A stretch of DNA of 64,000 bases from Pardosa pseudoannulata. Its lineage: Eukaryota > Arthropoda > Arachnida > Araneae > Lycosidae. A model generated the notes under the pieces. The model made no database searches, was not told where the DNA came from, and saw only the letters and a list, made by a program, of their open reading frames with translations. This document shows, in pieces, positions 36,270 through 49,355 of the stretch. The stretch lies in NCBI GenBank assembly GCA_032207245.1, contig CM063510.1, forward strand, positions 45,494,515 through 45,558,514, read 5' to 3'. The translations under genes and the position numbers were made by a program. Position 1 is the first letter of the stretch; every line of letters begins with the position of its first letter.

Positions 36270-36620
36270 CACAATCCTTGTTGTCCACCTGTAACAATGA
36301 GTTACACTACTGGACATCGCCAGCGCGGGAGACTGACCGAAGGACGAAAGCGATGTCAGTGAACCACTTTCGACCCCCACTGGACGAGAGGGGTTGATAA
36401 CGCGGGTCAGTCGTCTTTGGCCCTGGCAGCAGTAGTCATAGGATTTTGCTCGGTAGATTTGAAGACCCCTTCAGAGAAAAAGCAGGCCAAGACGAAGAGA
36501 ACGGATAACTTCATCAGAGGCAGGGAGTGCTCCTCCATTTTTTTTTATCTGCAAAGGGATAGTGTCATCAGAGGCAGGAAGTTGCTCCAACAATTCCAGC
36601 AGTATATGGATACTCCATAT
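36270..36620. other. GC-rich unexplained patch next to an RTE LINE
   Basis: Contains gccagcgcgggagactgacc and the repeated word atcagaggcaggna (two copies 50 bp apart). A 68-codon plus frame (36417-36623) has no recognised content. May be a retroelement end. Confidence 0.3.
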
Positions 36621-36679
36621 TGATACTTGATTTGTTTTATTTGTGATAGTTCTTATTCAAAAATATAATTTTAAACTAA

Positions 36680-37740
36680 GTCTGCAAAAGGGTGAGTCTT
36701 CGCTCATTGGTATCTGGTGTCTTATTTCTTGTGCTATCTCAGCAGGCCTGGTATAAGTCATTGGTACGCCATACCACCCTCTCCTGTCGACAATGACATC
36801 TCTCGCTGTAGTCCAACTTGGCCATCCGAGTTGGTCTCTCACTATCTTATGGTGTATGGCATTTGACTCCAAGTTAACTTAAGGCGACCTCTCTTTCTAT
36901 TTCCATTAGGTGGCCAGGTGTGAGAAATCCGCTGATTTCTCTCTGGATACCTTCTGAGCACATGACCTATCCAAAGTCATCTTTTTTTGGTAATGTCATT
37001 TGTTAACGGCCTGAAACCAGTTTTTCTATATATATCTGCATTTCTTATTTTGTTTCGTCAGAAAAGTTTGAGAATTTTTCTCATGCATTTTGTCCGGAAG
37101 GAGTTTATTATATCATGCTGTGGTTTCGTAATTTTTCTTGTCTGACTTCCATACAATAAAAAGCCGAACGATGGCCGATTGGTTAGGATGCTGGCCTTCG
37201 GTACCGGAGTTCGTGGGTTCGAATCTCACAATGGCATGGATGTTTGTAGATGTTCCGAATCGCCTTTAAGCAGTAGGTCCCGGTCTCATTAGGCCTCGTG
37301 TTGCAAAAAGTAGACCATAGAGCTCCAAACCAAAACCAAAATCCACACAATAAAATAAATTTAATTGTATAATTGTAGACTTTAAGTTTTAGAGAAAGAT
37401 TTATTTGATGACCTCCAGACTTTGGTAGCATTCTAAAAGCATTATCAGCCTTTTTCACCCTGCATTTAGTGTCTTAACCTGTTCCGTCTAAAAGGTTCAC
37501 AAGAGAACCCAGATAAATGAAGGTGTCTGTTTCTTAAACTACTTTTGAGTTTAAAGTTATTTTATTCCTATTTTTACTAATTTTCATTATTTTAGTTTTA
37601 TTTATAATCAATCCTATTTGCTTTGCATTTTCCTCGAGGCTGCTAGTTTTATCTTTCATATCTTGAAATCTGAAAGAGAACAAATTTAGCAACAGCACCG
37701 AGAAATTTTCTATGCCTGACTGAAACGACAACTTTGTGTA
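36680..37740 (-). pseudogene. RTE-type LINE fragment (end of reverse transcriptase and C-terminus), split by a SINE
   Basis: Upstream part (37740-37350, minus): FQDMKDKTSSLEENAKQIGL, INKTKIMKISKNRNKITLN, then T-F-I-Y-L-G and K-A-D-N-A-F. Downstream part (37150-36690): T-W-P-P-N-G-N...K-R-G-R..., IRDQLGWPSWTTARDVIVDR. These match the thumb region and the closing R-R-G-R...W motif of RTE/BovB-type LINEs. Stops and frameshifts show it is dead. The SINE at 37162-37346 interrupts it. Confidence 0.82.
37162..37346 (+). repeat. SINE family 1, complete, inside the RTE LINE
   Basis: Flanked by a perfect 9-bp duplication acaataaaa (37153-37161 and 37347-37355). Strong A box gatggccgattggttagg and B box gggttcgaatctc. 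Confidence 0.93.
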
Positions 37741-38339
37741 AATCTTCTTTCAGTAAGGTGAAACTTATTAAATTATGTATATAATACTCGTTGGGGCAAG
37801 AACGGATAGGGGCTATCTCCAAATTATGCATTGAAAAAAAACCTATACACCCTGAACCAAGATGAGATTATCGATTTATTAAACCTTGAAAAGTAATGTT
37901 ATAAATTCCTTTTACTTTTAATATAACACATGAGGATAAAGCTATTGGTTTTTAATTTTGTAAGTTATGAATTTATTCTGAATATATGTTACAAAGAAAA
38001 AACTTGTTTACATATTTTTCATACATTTGGTAGTAGGAGGAGCAAGCCAGTTTTTTTTTGCCTCAAGTGCCAACAGATCTAGTTACGGCCCTGATTGTAA
38101 TAAACATGTAATGATGTTTATAACCTAAAAAATTAATCAACGTAATTATGTCTATCTTAAAATAATATTCTGGCGATTCTAATCTTTTTCTGACTTGTAT
38201 TGAGGACAAAAATCTGGCCAGACCGCAGACTGCATTGTTTTGAAAAAAACTTTCCCCTTTGTAATGGGACAAATCTCTCATTACATGTCATATCTGTATA
38301 TTCACACCCAACCGCACGACTGCATTGGTTTTTGAGATA

Positions 38340-38340
<1 letters not shown>

Positions 38341-38381
<41 letters not shown>

Positions 38382-38395
38382 TAATATATATATAT

Positions 38396-38481
<86 letters not shown>

Positions 38482-38504
38482 ATATATATATACATACATA
38501 CATA
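38341..38504. repeat. (TA)n microsatellite with (TACA)n end
   Basis: About 160 bp of alternating ta ending in tacatacatacatac, directly next to a transposon end. Open frames on both strands are artefacts of the repeat. Confidence 0.97.
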
Positions 38505-39234
38505 CAGGGTGTTTCAAAAATGACCGGTATATTTGAAAAAAAAATAAAAACTAAAATGAGAGTGATAGAAATTCCCAGTTTATTGCAATCTGATTGGTAC
38601 AATAGTAAATATTCAGTCAGTCAAACTTTAAAATTAGTTACAATAATCCACGACAGATGGCGATGCAGTCTGAAAAAAACCTAAACTACGATATTTGTCT
38701 GAGGAGACGCTTAAAAGACCAGTTGTACCGCCACTATCCAGAAACAATAAAATAGCTGGAACAGTAGATCTTTTCTTCATGTGAAGCCATCAAGCCTGAG
38801 ACGCTTACACGGGTTTCTAATAATTTCGTTCTGAGAATACGTCATATTATTGCTGCGCATGGTGGATATCTAGAAAATATTGTAGTTTAGATTTTTCCAG
38901 ACTGCAGCGGCATCTGTTGTGGAACATTGTAAGTTTTTTAAAAAGTTTGTCTGCCTTAAAATTTAATATTGTCCCAAGCATATTGCAATAAACTGTGTAT
39001 TTCTATCACTGTCCGTTTAGTTTTTATTGATTTTTCAAATATACAGGTTGCTGAACGATGGCCTTCGGAACCGGAGTTCGTGGGTTCGTATCCCACTATG
39101 GCATGGATGTTCGTTTCCGTTCGGAATCGGCTTTAAGTAATAGGTCCCAATCTCATTAGCCCTCGTGTTGCAAAAAGTAGACCGTAGCTCTCTAAAGCCA
39201 AACCAAATATACCGGTCATTTTTGAAACACCCTG
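38505..39234 (+). mobile_element. Tc/mariner-type element with CAGGGTGTTTC ends, interrupted by a SINE
   Basis: TA at 38503-38504 and 39235-39236; ends CAGGGTGTTTCAAAAATGAC on both sides, continuing cggtatatttg. Plus-strand remains around 38700-38885 read E-A-I-K-P-E-T-L-T-R-V-S-N-N-F...I-I-A-A-H-G-G-Y-L-E, the C-terminal pattern of a mariner-like transposase. Most of the gene is deleted. Confidence 0.75.
39045..39204 (+). repeat. SINE family 1, inside the CAGGGTGTTTC element
   Basis: 8-bp duplication aaatatac (39037-39044 and 39205-39212). The head lacks about 13 bp between the A-box half (gctgaacgatgg) and ccttcgg. Confidence 0.9.
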
Positions 39235-39461
39235 TATATACACACATACACGTTATGTATATATATTATACACCCGGTATTACTATAATCAGTTCTAGCA
39301 CTGTAGAAGAAATCAGAATTTAAGGCTATCCCTACAAATGAGAAAGTTCTAATTGTTACTCTCCTGGAAACAGATAGGAATAAAATATTTAGTGAAAATT
39401 CATGCTCTGGTAATTATCGATCATAGCTAAATGGCACTTAGTTTTCTCACTGCTACTCTAG

Positions 39462-39523
39462 GAAAACGCACTGAAAGGACCAAAATTCATTTTCAGGAAG
39501 AATGGAAAACTCCGGAGACTTAA
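39462..39523 (+). CDS. Candidate exon 1 of an unrecognised gene
   Basis: Acceptor ctactctag, donor gtaagt, 62 nt. Only one frame is open, giving ENALKGPKFIFRKNGKLRRL, a basic peptide. It ends with two bases of a codon that the candidate exon at 42101 completes. No family is recognised; support is splice sites and phase only. Confidence 0.3.
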
Positions 39524-39985
39524 GTAAGTACTTATTTAAACGCAGTTTTTCTGTTGAAATATATATTACACATTTAAGATATTTTAACAATTGTCATTAT
39601 TATTATGAAACATTACCATGAAAAGCACTTACTCTTTTAAGGGGACTGGAATCATTTATCTGCTAGATAGCTTTGAAAACATGCATATTAGAAACTAAAT
39701 TTTTAGGTAGCAAACTATATTTTTTATTCTGTGAAGCAAAAGTTTAAAAGGTATGCAATATTTTAAATAAAATAAAAGTAAACTCTTAAGAGATTAAAAT
39801 TTTAAGAACAATTATTCTTTACCCTTCTTCAAAATAAAATGTACTACTTGAATTACCATAACAGAAACTCACATAATAAAAATTAAAAAACTTCTATGTA
39901 ATATGAAAAATTAGTTTTTCTAATTTACAAATTGATAGACATATTTTATGAGCAAGATAGGATTTTAGTTTTTTTTTTCACTTTA

Positions 39986-41720
<1,735 letters not shown>

Positions 41721-41721
41721 A

Positions 41722-41894
41722 TTGGTTTGGTTTGGATCACGGCAGCCTACTGTTCAACTCACAAGAGCTAATGACACCGGGACCTACTGCTTAAAGTAGA
41801 TTCCGAACGGCTAGAAGCATCCATGCCAGCAGCGGGGTTCGAACTCTTGAACTCCGGTACCGAGGAGCAGCACTCTACCACTCGGGCATCATTT
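41722..41894 (-). repeat. SINE family 1
   Basis: Tail ttggtttggtttgg, B box ggggttcgaac, head ending cgggcatcattt. Lies 200 bp before the candidate exon at 42101. Confidence 0.88.
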
Positions 41895-42100
41895 GGTATT
41901 GTTTTTATTGAAGTTTCATGTCAAAGTGAGATTTCATATAAATGAGGTTTTCTTTGTATTGTATGTTTGTCAAACTATTTCCTCAGAAGATATGAGAAAA
42001 TTATAGAAACGTTGCTTTATTTTCGTAGATGTATTACAAAACGTATCACTAATGAAAATACATTAGTAAATTTATTTCTTCTTAACTATATACCCTTTAG

Positions 42101-42210
42101 AGGAGCAACCAAGGAAAAAGAACTTCTTGCATTATATGCTAAGGAACTTGGATGTCAAAGTAATTTTCTATACTGCGGTTCTTTCTTATGTAAAGAACGT
42201 TTCATTACCA
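42101..42210 (+). CDS. Candidate exon 2 of an unrecognised gene
   Basis: A pyrimidine-rich stretch and taccctttag precede the exon; gtaagt follows. Product GATKEKELLALYAKELGC then QSNFLYCGSFLCKERFIT. Phases fit the exons proposed on both sides (1 nt in, 1 nt out). AT-rich codon use weakens the case. Function unknown. Confidence 0.4.
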
Positions 42211-42721
42211 GTAAGTAATATTAGCGGAAAAAACGATTTGGATCAGGAACATTTTTTCAATAATGAAGCAATAACTTGTTGATAGTTTCATTATTTTTCA
42301 AAATCACACGAAAATCTGCTCATTCTTCAACAGGAAATAGTATCCTAGTATAAATCGTCTGCTTTTACAACATGTACATGCTGACGTTTGAAAAGGCCTA
42401 TGGAGTTCAAGATGTCTGTCAGTTGAGAAATCGTATTTTCTCAGTTTTGAGAATCCTACACTTTTTCTTTAATAACATAGTAGTCAACTTCAGTAAAAAA
42501 GGTCTTCATAGTTCTCAGCAGTGGAGAGACTTATCGATAAGGTATAAAACATTTAAATATTTTTGTCTGCGCTTATTTAAATTCTTAAGGGGTCTCATAC
42601 CTTCTAAAGAAGTCTTAGTACTTGCAGAAAGTGTAATTACTTCTATAGTCTTTAAGTCTGTTGTTGTAAATGCCACTTATACGAGCCAAGTAAGTGGATC
42701 AGATGCCACGTGAATTAAGAT

Positions 42722-42998
42722 GAAGGGGGTGCGCCATTCATTTGGCAAGAACCACTAGAATGAAAGAATGTGTTAGCTCAAGTGGATCCTCGTAATTTGG
42801 AAGCAGGTAACAAGAAGAGTTCTTTCCCTCCAGATTTGGCCTCCTATCGCCAAAGGTATCGTTAGGACATTTCGCACACAAACCTATTTTACATGAATAA
42901 GCCGTTATTAATGAACACGGTGGATATTTGGTAGCCTCGAGCCTCGTTCCCACTATTCTCTGCTTACGAGATCAACGCCTTAGCTATCCCGGCTCAAT
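42722..42998 (-). repeat. tRNA-derived SINE, family 2, copy 1
   Basis: Reverse strand begins gagccgggatagctaaggcg (A-box-like), then gggaacgaggctcgaggc (B-box-like), then ccaccgtgttcattaataac shared with the copy at 44222. A different head and body from family 1. Confidence 0.55.
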
Positions 42999-43132
42999 AT
43001 CTTAATTCTAAATTAAAAATGAAAATCACTGTAAATGTTAAGTTGCTATTTTATTAACTTATAACATATTAAGCATAGCTCATTGCGTATTTGTGATTTC
43101 TGTTCTATTGTCTAAATATTTGAATCTGCCAG

Positions 43133-43347
43133 TTTCTAGGTACCATGGACAGAATGCCTCGGTGAACTTTGGTGTGGGCATAGCGATGATTTTGGTTGGA
43201 TGCATTTTGGTTGGATTAGCCGTGGCATTCGCCTGCCTGAATAGGCCTGTCTTGTATGTCCGGGACGGCCGTTACGATCAGCTTCTCATGTCTGTACTGC
43301 CAGTGGATCCACGCAATCGGAGAATGGAAATGTTTCCCTCCAAATGA
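43133..43347 (+). CDS. Terminal exon with one transmembrane helix, unrecognised gene
   Basis: Acceptor gaatctgccag; an alternative acceptor lies 7 bp later. The exon ends at TGA 43345-43347. Product SRYHGQNASVNFGVGIAMI, LVGCILVGLAVAFACLNRP, VLYVRDGRYDQLLMSVLP and a basic tail ending F-P-S-K. It has an N-x-S glycosylation site just before a 22-residue hydrophobic helix and then about 36 mostly polar residues, as at the end of a type I membrane protein or the last helix of a multipass one. GC content is well above the surroundings, which supports real coding sequence. I do not recognise the family. Confidence 0.6.
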
Positions 43348-43780
43348 AAGACATTCCTTTATACTGATTGTATTTTTTACATACAAAAAGGTATTATTAA
43401 ATATTATTCTGATGAAAATGTATCTTCCATTTTCTTATGCTTTCACAGATTCCACTCGACAAACTATCTTTCAAATTGAGCTATTAATGCTTTTATTATT
43501 ATACAGCTTGAGAAGATTGTATTCGTTTAGACATAATTTTATGATAAATTTCTCCGCCGTAATACTAACGACACTTATTTTAAAATTTTCTGTAATACTA
43601 GATAACTCCTTCACGGATTGAAGGAATAAAAAGAAATTGAAAATGGTGATTATTTTAATAAAGGAGAATCAACATACTGAGGCGATTTTCGAACGCACAA
43701 AAAGTATTCGCACACTAAAATAAATGTTAATTTTGTATAGTGCTTTCAGGGTTATTTTCTCAGAATTTCTTTAATTTTCT

Positions 43781-43938
43781 TGGAGCTCTACGGTCTACAT
43801 TTTTGCAATACGAGGGATAATGAGACCGGGACCTACTTCTTAAAGTTGAATTTGAACGGTAACGAACATCCATGCTACAGTAGGATTCGAACCCACGAAC
43901 TCAGGTACCGAAGATCAACGCCCTGACCATTCGGTCAT
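43781..43938 (-). repeat. SINE family 1
   Basis: Reads tggagctctacggtctac, B box aggattcgaaccc and head gaccattcggtcatg; tail short. Confidence 0.88.
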
Positions 43939-44221
43939 GTTTCTGTCTTTGATTATTGATGTCAGATATTTTGGGTTTTAAAAAATAAGTTAGTATGATT
44001 TTAAATGTGTACTAAGCAGTAACTATTAAAAACATGTCGTAGTGGTAAGAAAAACATTTAGGAGTTTTTCTTAAATTAACGGAAGAACACTTACTTGTTT
44101 AGCATTCGACCATAGAGAATTTGGTTAACCCTTGAGAATTTGGTTAACCAATATATTAACACTATATAGTTGGTTAATATTACAAACTAGGATACAAACA
44201 GAGTAGGTTCTTGTAGTTTAC

Positions 44222-44413
44222 AAGTAGAAAACCCACAGGCTTGACCTCCCACCTGCAGTGGAATCATTTTAAAATTTGGAGGACATTGTAAACAGGAAAC
44301 TATTTTACTGGCCCCAGCTGTCATTAATGAACACGATAGATATTAGTCGGTTTGGGTGTCGATCCCACAGTCCTCAGGTTATGATTCCCTCTTTAGCGAT
44401 TGAGCTGGATCGG
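44222..44413 (-). repeat. tRNA-derived SINE, family 2, copy 2
   Basis: Reverse strand: gatccagctcaatcgctaaa (A-box-like), gggatcgacaccca (B-box-like), then tatctatcgtgttcattaat shared with copy 1. Confidence 0.55.
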
Positions 44414-44429
44414 TTCTCATTTTGGGCCG

Positions 44430-44551
44430 GTTTCACCAAAGTCGTTTAACGGCTAACCACGATTAATCTCTGTTCAAAAGGAGAATACCGTCCCACCATT
44501 GGTTGGCGTCATGGGTAATCACGGTTAGCCATTAAACGACTTTGGTGAGAC
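44430..44551. repeat. Small foldback element
   Basis: Arms 44430-44465 and 44516-44551: gtttcaccaaagtcgtttaa continuing cggctaaccacgatta, inverted with 4 mismatches in 36. It lies 15 bp from the solo LTR duplication. Confidence 0.75.
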
Positions 44552-44569
44552 TGTCTCTTAGTAAAAGTT

Positions 44570-45091
44570 TGTGGTGATCACGCAATTTGCCGAAGATTGA
44601 CGTCATACGCATCATTTCTGATTAAGGCTGTTGACGTAATGTTCAGTCTTTGTAAATAGTGTCTTGTATATAATTTAAATATTGTAATGTATTTTCACAT
44701 ATTTTAACATAAATTTACAGATCTGTATTGATATTTGTTTTGTAATTATCGTAGTTTTATTTGTGGTTACACATCATCTTTGTAAATATGCAGATATCTG
44801 TATATGTTGTCTGCCTATATAATAGTCAGTGTGCCAGTAGCACCAAGCTCGGTTAACCAAGGGTGCTGATGTTTGTTTATTGTTATTATTATTATTATTA
44901 TGATCATGATGATGATGATGATCTTTATTTATTGTTTTCGTTATACTATCTTAAATAAATACCTGTGTCTAGATCTAGTTGTTTTATTTAACTGCACCGT
45001 GTGAATCCCTTCTGAGCATGGTTTTATATATTGATGTGATACCTGCGGATACTTCTTTAAGAATCGTCGAGACATAGCAGGGGTATCCATA
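44570..45091 (+). mobile_element. Solo LTR, copy 2
   Basis: 4-bp duplication agtt (44566-44569 and 45092-45095). Same start and end, CRE-like tgacgtca, TATA-like and AATAAA sites as copy 1. The R/U5-side segment has been replaced in part by a (ATT)n/(GAT)n repeat near 44885-44925. Confidence 0.85.
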
Positions 45092-45949
45092 AGTTAATGT
45101 TAAAACTTCGCAAAATCGGAAAATTGTACAAAGAAATTTCATCTATTGTTGGTACCCAAAGATATATTATGTAGTCTAAGAGGATTTAAAGAAAGTGATT
45201 TAAAGAAAGGTACAAAATTAAGTGTTTTTGAGCTTTAAGACGTATTAAAACCTTGTGAAATTACAATGAAAAAGGCAATTAAGAAAAAAAGGCCTTTCTT
45301 ATCTGTTGAGAATATCTATTAATGACAACATTAAGGATTGATTTTTTGATTAAGAAATACACGAATGAAAGTCAGTAGTTTAGGAAAAACAATTTTTAGC
45401 CGAAAATAAGTTCAATATTTTGCGATCGGACAAAAAAAAATAATGTGGAGAAAACAAAACACACAGATTCAGCCAAGAAATTTACTATAAACATTGGAAC
45501 CTACGTGGGAATTCCCTGTTTTGGGGTCATATGAGTGCTTTGGGAATAGAGAATTTAGTCACCATTTGTTGCATTATGAATCATCAGATTCATATTTATA
45601 TTTTGAAAAAAATTGCGTTCTATTTTGACAAAATGAGTTTAAAATCTGGTTTTTATTTTCTTTCCTGATAATAAAGTGTTCCATAGTCTTTTATTGCATT
45701 ATGCATTACAGATTTGTATTGGTATTAAAAAAATTATTTTTAATGCAGCAATAATGGGTTTAGATGCTGATTTCATTTTCATACATGATAATGATCACAT
45801 CTTTAAGTTCAAAGCTCTAGACATTATGTAACATACTAAAATTTATAAATTTTTTCTTTTGTAGTTTAACCTTAATACTATCGATCATTTGTTTATTTTA
45901 TTCAAGTACATTCAATGAATTCGAGCCACGTGCACCTGTGAAACCAACA

Positions 45950-46210
45950 GTTTTAAAGTTAGACTCTGAATGTTCAAGCATTTATCACAATTTGAAACTA
46001 ACCTTGATTGTCTCCTCTATTAGAAAGCCAGATGTTTTTTAAATATTTGAAAATCTAATCGAGACAGGTCAGGACTGTAGAGTGAATGATTGAGAATTTT
46101 CAACTGAAATGTCAGCCTAAAGACATTCATACATTTGCTAATCAATAAACGTTCTTCTACATCGTTCTGTTGTAAAGAGTTGCACTGCGCTTCATCTTTC
46201 CTTTTCATAT
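45950..46210 (-). pseudogene. Mariner transposase C-terminal remnant
   Basis: Minus-strand frames give L-K-I-L-N-H-S-L-Y-S-P-D-L-S-R-L-D-F-Q-I-F-K, matching the Y-S-P-D-L-x-P-x-D-(F/Y)-x-x-F block with the third catalytic Asp. Then V-S-N-C-D-K-C-L-N, as at the end of mariner proteins. No inverted ends found. Confidence 0.7.
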
Positions 46211-47015
46211 CGTGAACAGGAAATGAATTTTGGATTGCAATTTTATAAAAGTTAACAAAGCTATAAAATTTTTCTGGTTAGTCTAAAAACCAAATTGGCG
46301 TAACAGGCTCGTGCTTCTTATTGATTGAATGCACCTTCAATATCAGGTAAATTTTTATCCCTTAAAAGTATATCTTTGGCGCACAGGTAGATGTTATTAC
46401 AATTGAAGAGGAAAACATATTTTAGTTAGTATTGCACGTAGGATAAAGTATGCAAAAGTAATACTTATGTTTATTTAAATTTACTTGTTATAGATATTTC
46501 GCTATGTGATACAATCCTTAATTTTTAAAAGCTGCGATAATTACCTAAAGAATATTTAAATTTTTTTTCTTTTTTTTGTAAATCACTAAATCCACTTTTA
46601 TAAATGTATTTAATTTTTCATAGTTTTGACTAAAACACGTGGTATTTAATAATTAAGGAAATAGTTTTCCTATAATTCCCTTTTTATAGTAACATATTCC
46701 CTCTTTACAATTTAAGTTTTAATCAGACTAGATAGATTAACAGCCAACAGCAGCATTTTTTTAAAAAATGTATAGGAAAATTGGCTTCTAATACTAGAAA
46801 ATTTCAGTATATTCTCAGAGCCGAGGTTTTTAAGATTTTTATTAATATTGACAATCAAAAACAGATAGTGAAAAATTGAATACTGTGTACTTTTAGGATT
46901 ATTATTCGTAATTAGAAAATACTAAAACAACAGAAATTTCTTCCAAAATATTCATTCCCTAAAATGCTTTTTTTTTGTTACAAAGAATAACACGACTTAG
47001 TTTAGTAATCATTAA

Positions 47016-47097
47016 CACTAGATTCACTAAACCAGTTAAAATGACTGCTTTTGCAATTTCAATTTAATGCATATTTAAATTTCTGGTAAATCTAGTG
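47016..47097. mobile_element. Very short TTAA-flanked inverted-end element
   Basis: TTAA at 47012-47015 and 47098-47101; ends CACTAGATTCACTAAACCAG and, inverted, CACTAGATTTACCAGAAATT. Only 82 bp. Confidence 0.5.
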
Positions 47098-47109
47098 TTA
47101 ACATCTTTT

Positions 47110-48480
47110 CTAGTATCACACTTTCATAACTCTTCATATGTGTGTAATTTGATTGAATATTAAATTATACTCTAATCTGTAAAAAGTAAGTAAAAACACA
47201 AATGCAGTTAAAAATTTAAACATATATAACTTTTATTTCGACTGAAAGCATCATTTTGCAACTAAAATCAGTATCAGGGATCAAAATTTACTGTATAATT
47301 TCATATGAACAGGAAAGTTTAAACAATTCATTTACAAAAGTTTAAATGAAGTTGAAAAAATTACTCCAAATGAATCGGATGTAAATTATCATGTGAACAA
47401 ACATCACCGTTTAAATTTATACTGATTATATAAAAACATAGTTAAAAAAGCCTAAAAATATTAATAAATTTTGTGCTGAAGAAACTCGCACAATTGATCA
47501 GCTTACTTAAAGTATTATTTTTCTTTAAATTTTCACTGCTAGAGATGCAATGCGAAATACATTTAAGCATACATTTTATTTTATAGCTGATAACATTCTT
47601 AAATTTCATTCATATGAACCATAGAATACTATTCTATTTTTATCAACATTGTTATTATTGTTATATTTGCAATGCAACTTCCTAAAATCATATTTTAAAG
47701 CAAGGAATAAAGCAACTATTACACAGGCTTTTATTTGAATGAATGTATTGCACACTAACATTATTTTCAGCTGTTAACATTTTTTTATTTTAAATGTAAA
47801 GTTTTCTCAGTTGTATGGTTAAAAAAGTACTCAACATTTTAAAATTCTTAATTTTTTTTCATGCATCATAGAATATGTTATTCCTTGCTTAGTATTTTTT
47901 CTATCAAATGTATAAAACATTAAATTTCTAAGCGATTTTGAAGGAAAAGTTACAATATTAATTTTGCTCGGTTTTGTAATCATGAATCACTAAGTAGTAA
48001 TTTAAATGGTCTTATAATCAACATCATTTTCACTATTTAAAAGTCTAGCTTCTTTATTTCATTTTAACTATTTTTAAAGCTTTTTATAAAATCAAATTTT
48101 TACTATAAATGCACTGGAGTCAAGAATTCTTTTCATATAAACATTATTCTCATGAAGCATTTCTCTCTGATTATTTGAAATTTTTATAAATGGAATTCAC
48201 ATTTTCATTAGAAATAAGATCTTGAATATATTTGAAATGAAGTAAAAAAGAAACTTCCTAGTTATAAAATACAAATATAACAATTTCAAACGATGCAAGC
48301 ATTAGACGATTCTATCAGCAATGAAGACATTTATATGTTAATTTTCATCGTGTTTTGAAATGCAACATTTATTTGTCATAACAGATGAATGATATCGGAA
48401 AAGGAAGATGTAGTTCATCCACGGTTTAGAGGTTCTTTGTTATATCTGCGCATGTTTCGAAAAGATGAATCTCTTTCAAA
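47110..48480. other. AT-rich intergenic stretch, nothing supported
   Basis: No exon-like or repeat-family signal recognised. Confidence 0.5.
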
Positions 48481-48482
48481 TA

Positions 48483-49355
48483 CAGTCTGTATCGGTTATA
48501 TGGTCAGCTCAGTGGTCCAGAAAAATCGGACCATATAAGCAGGGTGACCATATATGCGGAACAATACAACCCTATTGTGCATATACAATACATTTTTAAT
48601 CCATAACAGAACAAGCCTTACCCCCATTCCCATAAGATGACAAGCTCTGACATTTTCTTTCTTGATCACCGATTTCAACTCTTCAGGAGCAAAGTTTGGC
48701 AGCTAAAATGTTGTTTAATGTCATCCGGGGAATCGAATTTGCTTTGGCGGAAGCAGCGTTTGACGGATTAGATTTTTAAAATTTTTCAATCAATTCATTT
48801 TTGGCAGCAAATGATAAATTCTTTCCTTTCGAAGACATAATTAAAAAATGAACTTCTTATTCGTGACGTATGATCCAAATAAATTTCCCTTTACTTGTTT
48901 CATCTCAATTTCAAGTTAAGCAGGCCGAACGATGACCGAATGGTAGAGCGCTGCTCTTCGGAACCGGAGTTCGTGGGTTCGAATCCCGCTGCTGGCATGG
49001 ATGTTTGTAGCCGTTCGGAATCGGCTTTAAACTGTAGGTCCCGGTCTCATTAGCCCTCGTGTGCAAAAGAGTAGACCGTAGCGCTCCCAACCAAACCGAC
49101 GAAGAGTCTACGCTAACAAGAAATAGGGAAAGGGAGGGAAATAAAGGCTTGAATTCAGGTCCTATTCTATTTACCCCTAACTTCTTTAAAAAAACGGAAA
49201 CTCGTTGAAAACGTGAAACTGGCCATATAACCGGTAACAAGAAAAAGAAAATGACTGTATAAGCGGTACGCTTTAACACATGTTTCCTATTAAGTTAGAC
49301 GGGACTGTAGAAAACTAACCATATAAGCGGGGTGACCATATGTCGGTACTGACTG
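48483..49355 (-). mobile_element. Tigger/pogo-type element, deleted, with SINE insert
   Basis: TA at 48481-48482 and 49356-49357; ends CAGTCTGTATCGGTTATATG and, inverted, CAGTCAGTACCGACATATGG; ccatataagc(a/g)gggtgacc occurs near both ends. The minus frame from 48838 reads M-S-S-K-G-K-N-L-S-F..., LIEKF, stop, K-S-N-P-S...I-P-R-M-T-L-N-N-I-L, the CENP-B/pogo N-terminal helix-turn-helix. The DDE part is lost. Confidence 0.8.
48922..49098 (+). repeat. SINE family 1, nearly intact, inside the Tigger element
   Basis: One of the best copies: head aggccgaacgatgaccgaat, B box gggttcgaatcccgc, complete body and ccaaccaaaccg tail. Confidence 0.92.

Noticed and set aside
38157..38602. Overlapping frames on both strands over a (TA)n tract
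   Set aside because: Simple-repeat artefact; no exon features.
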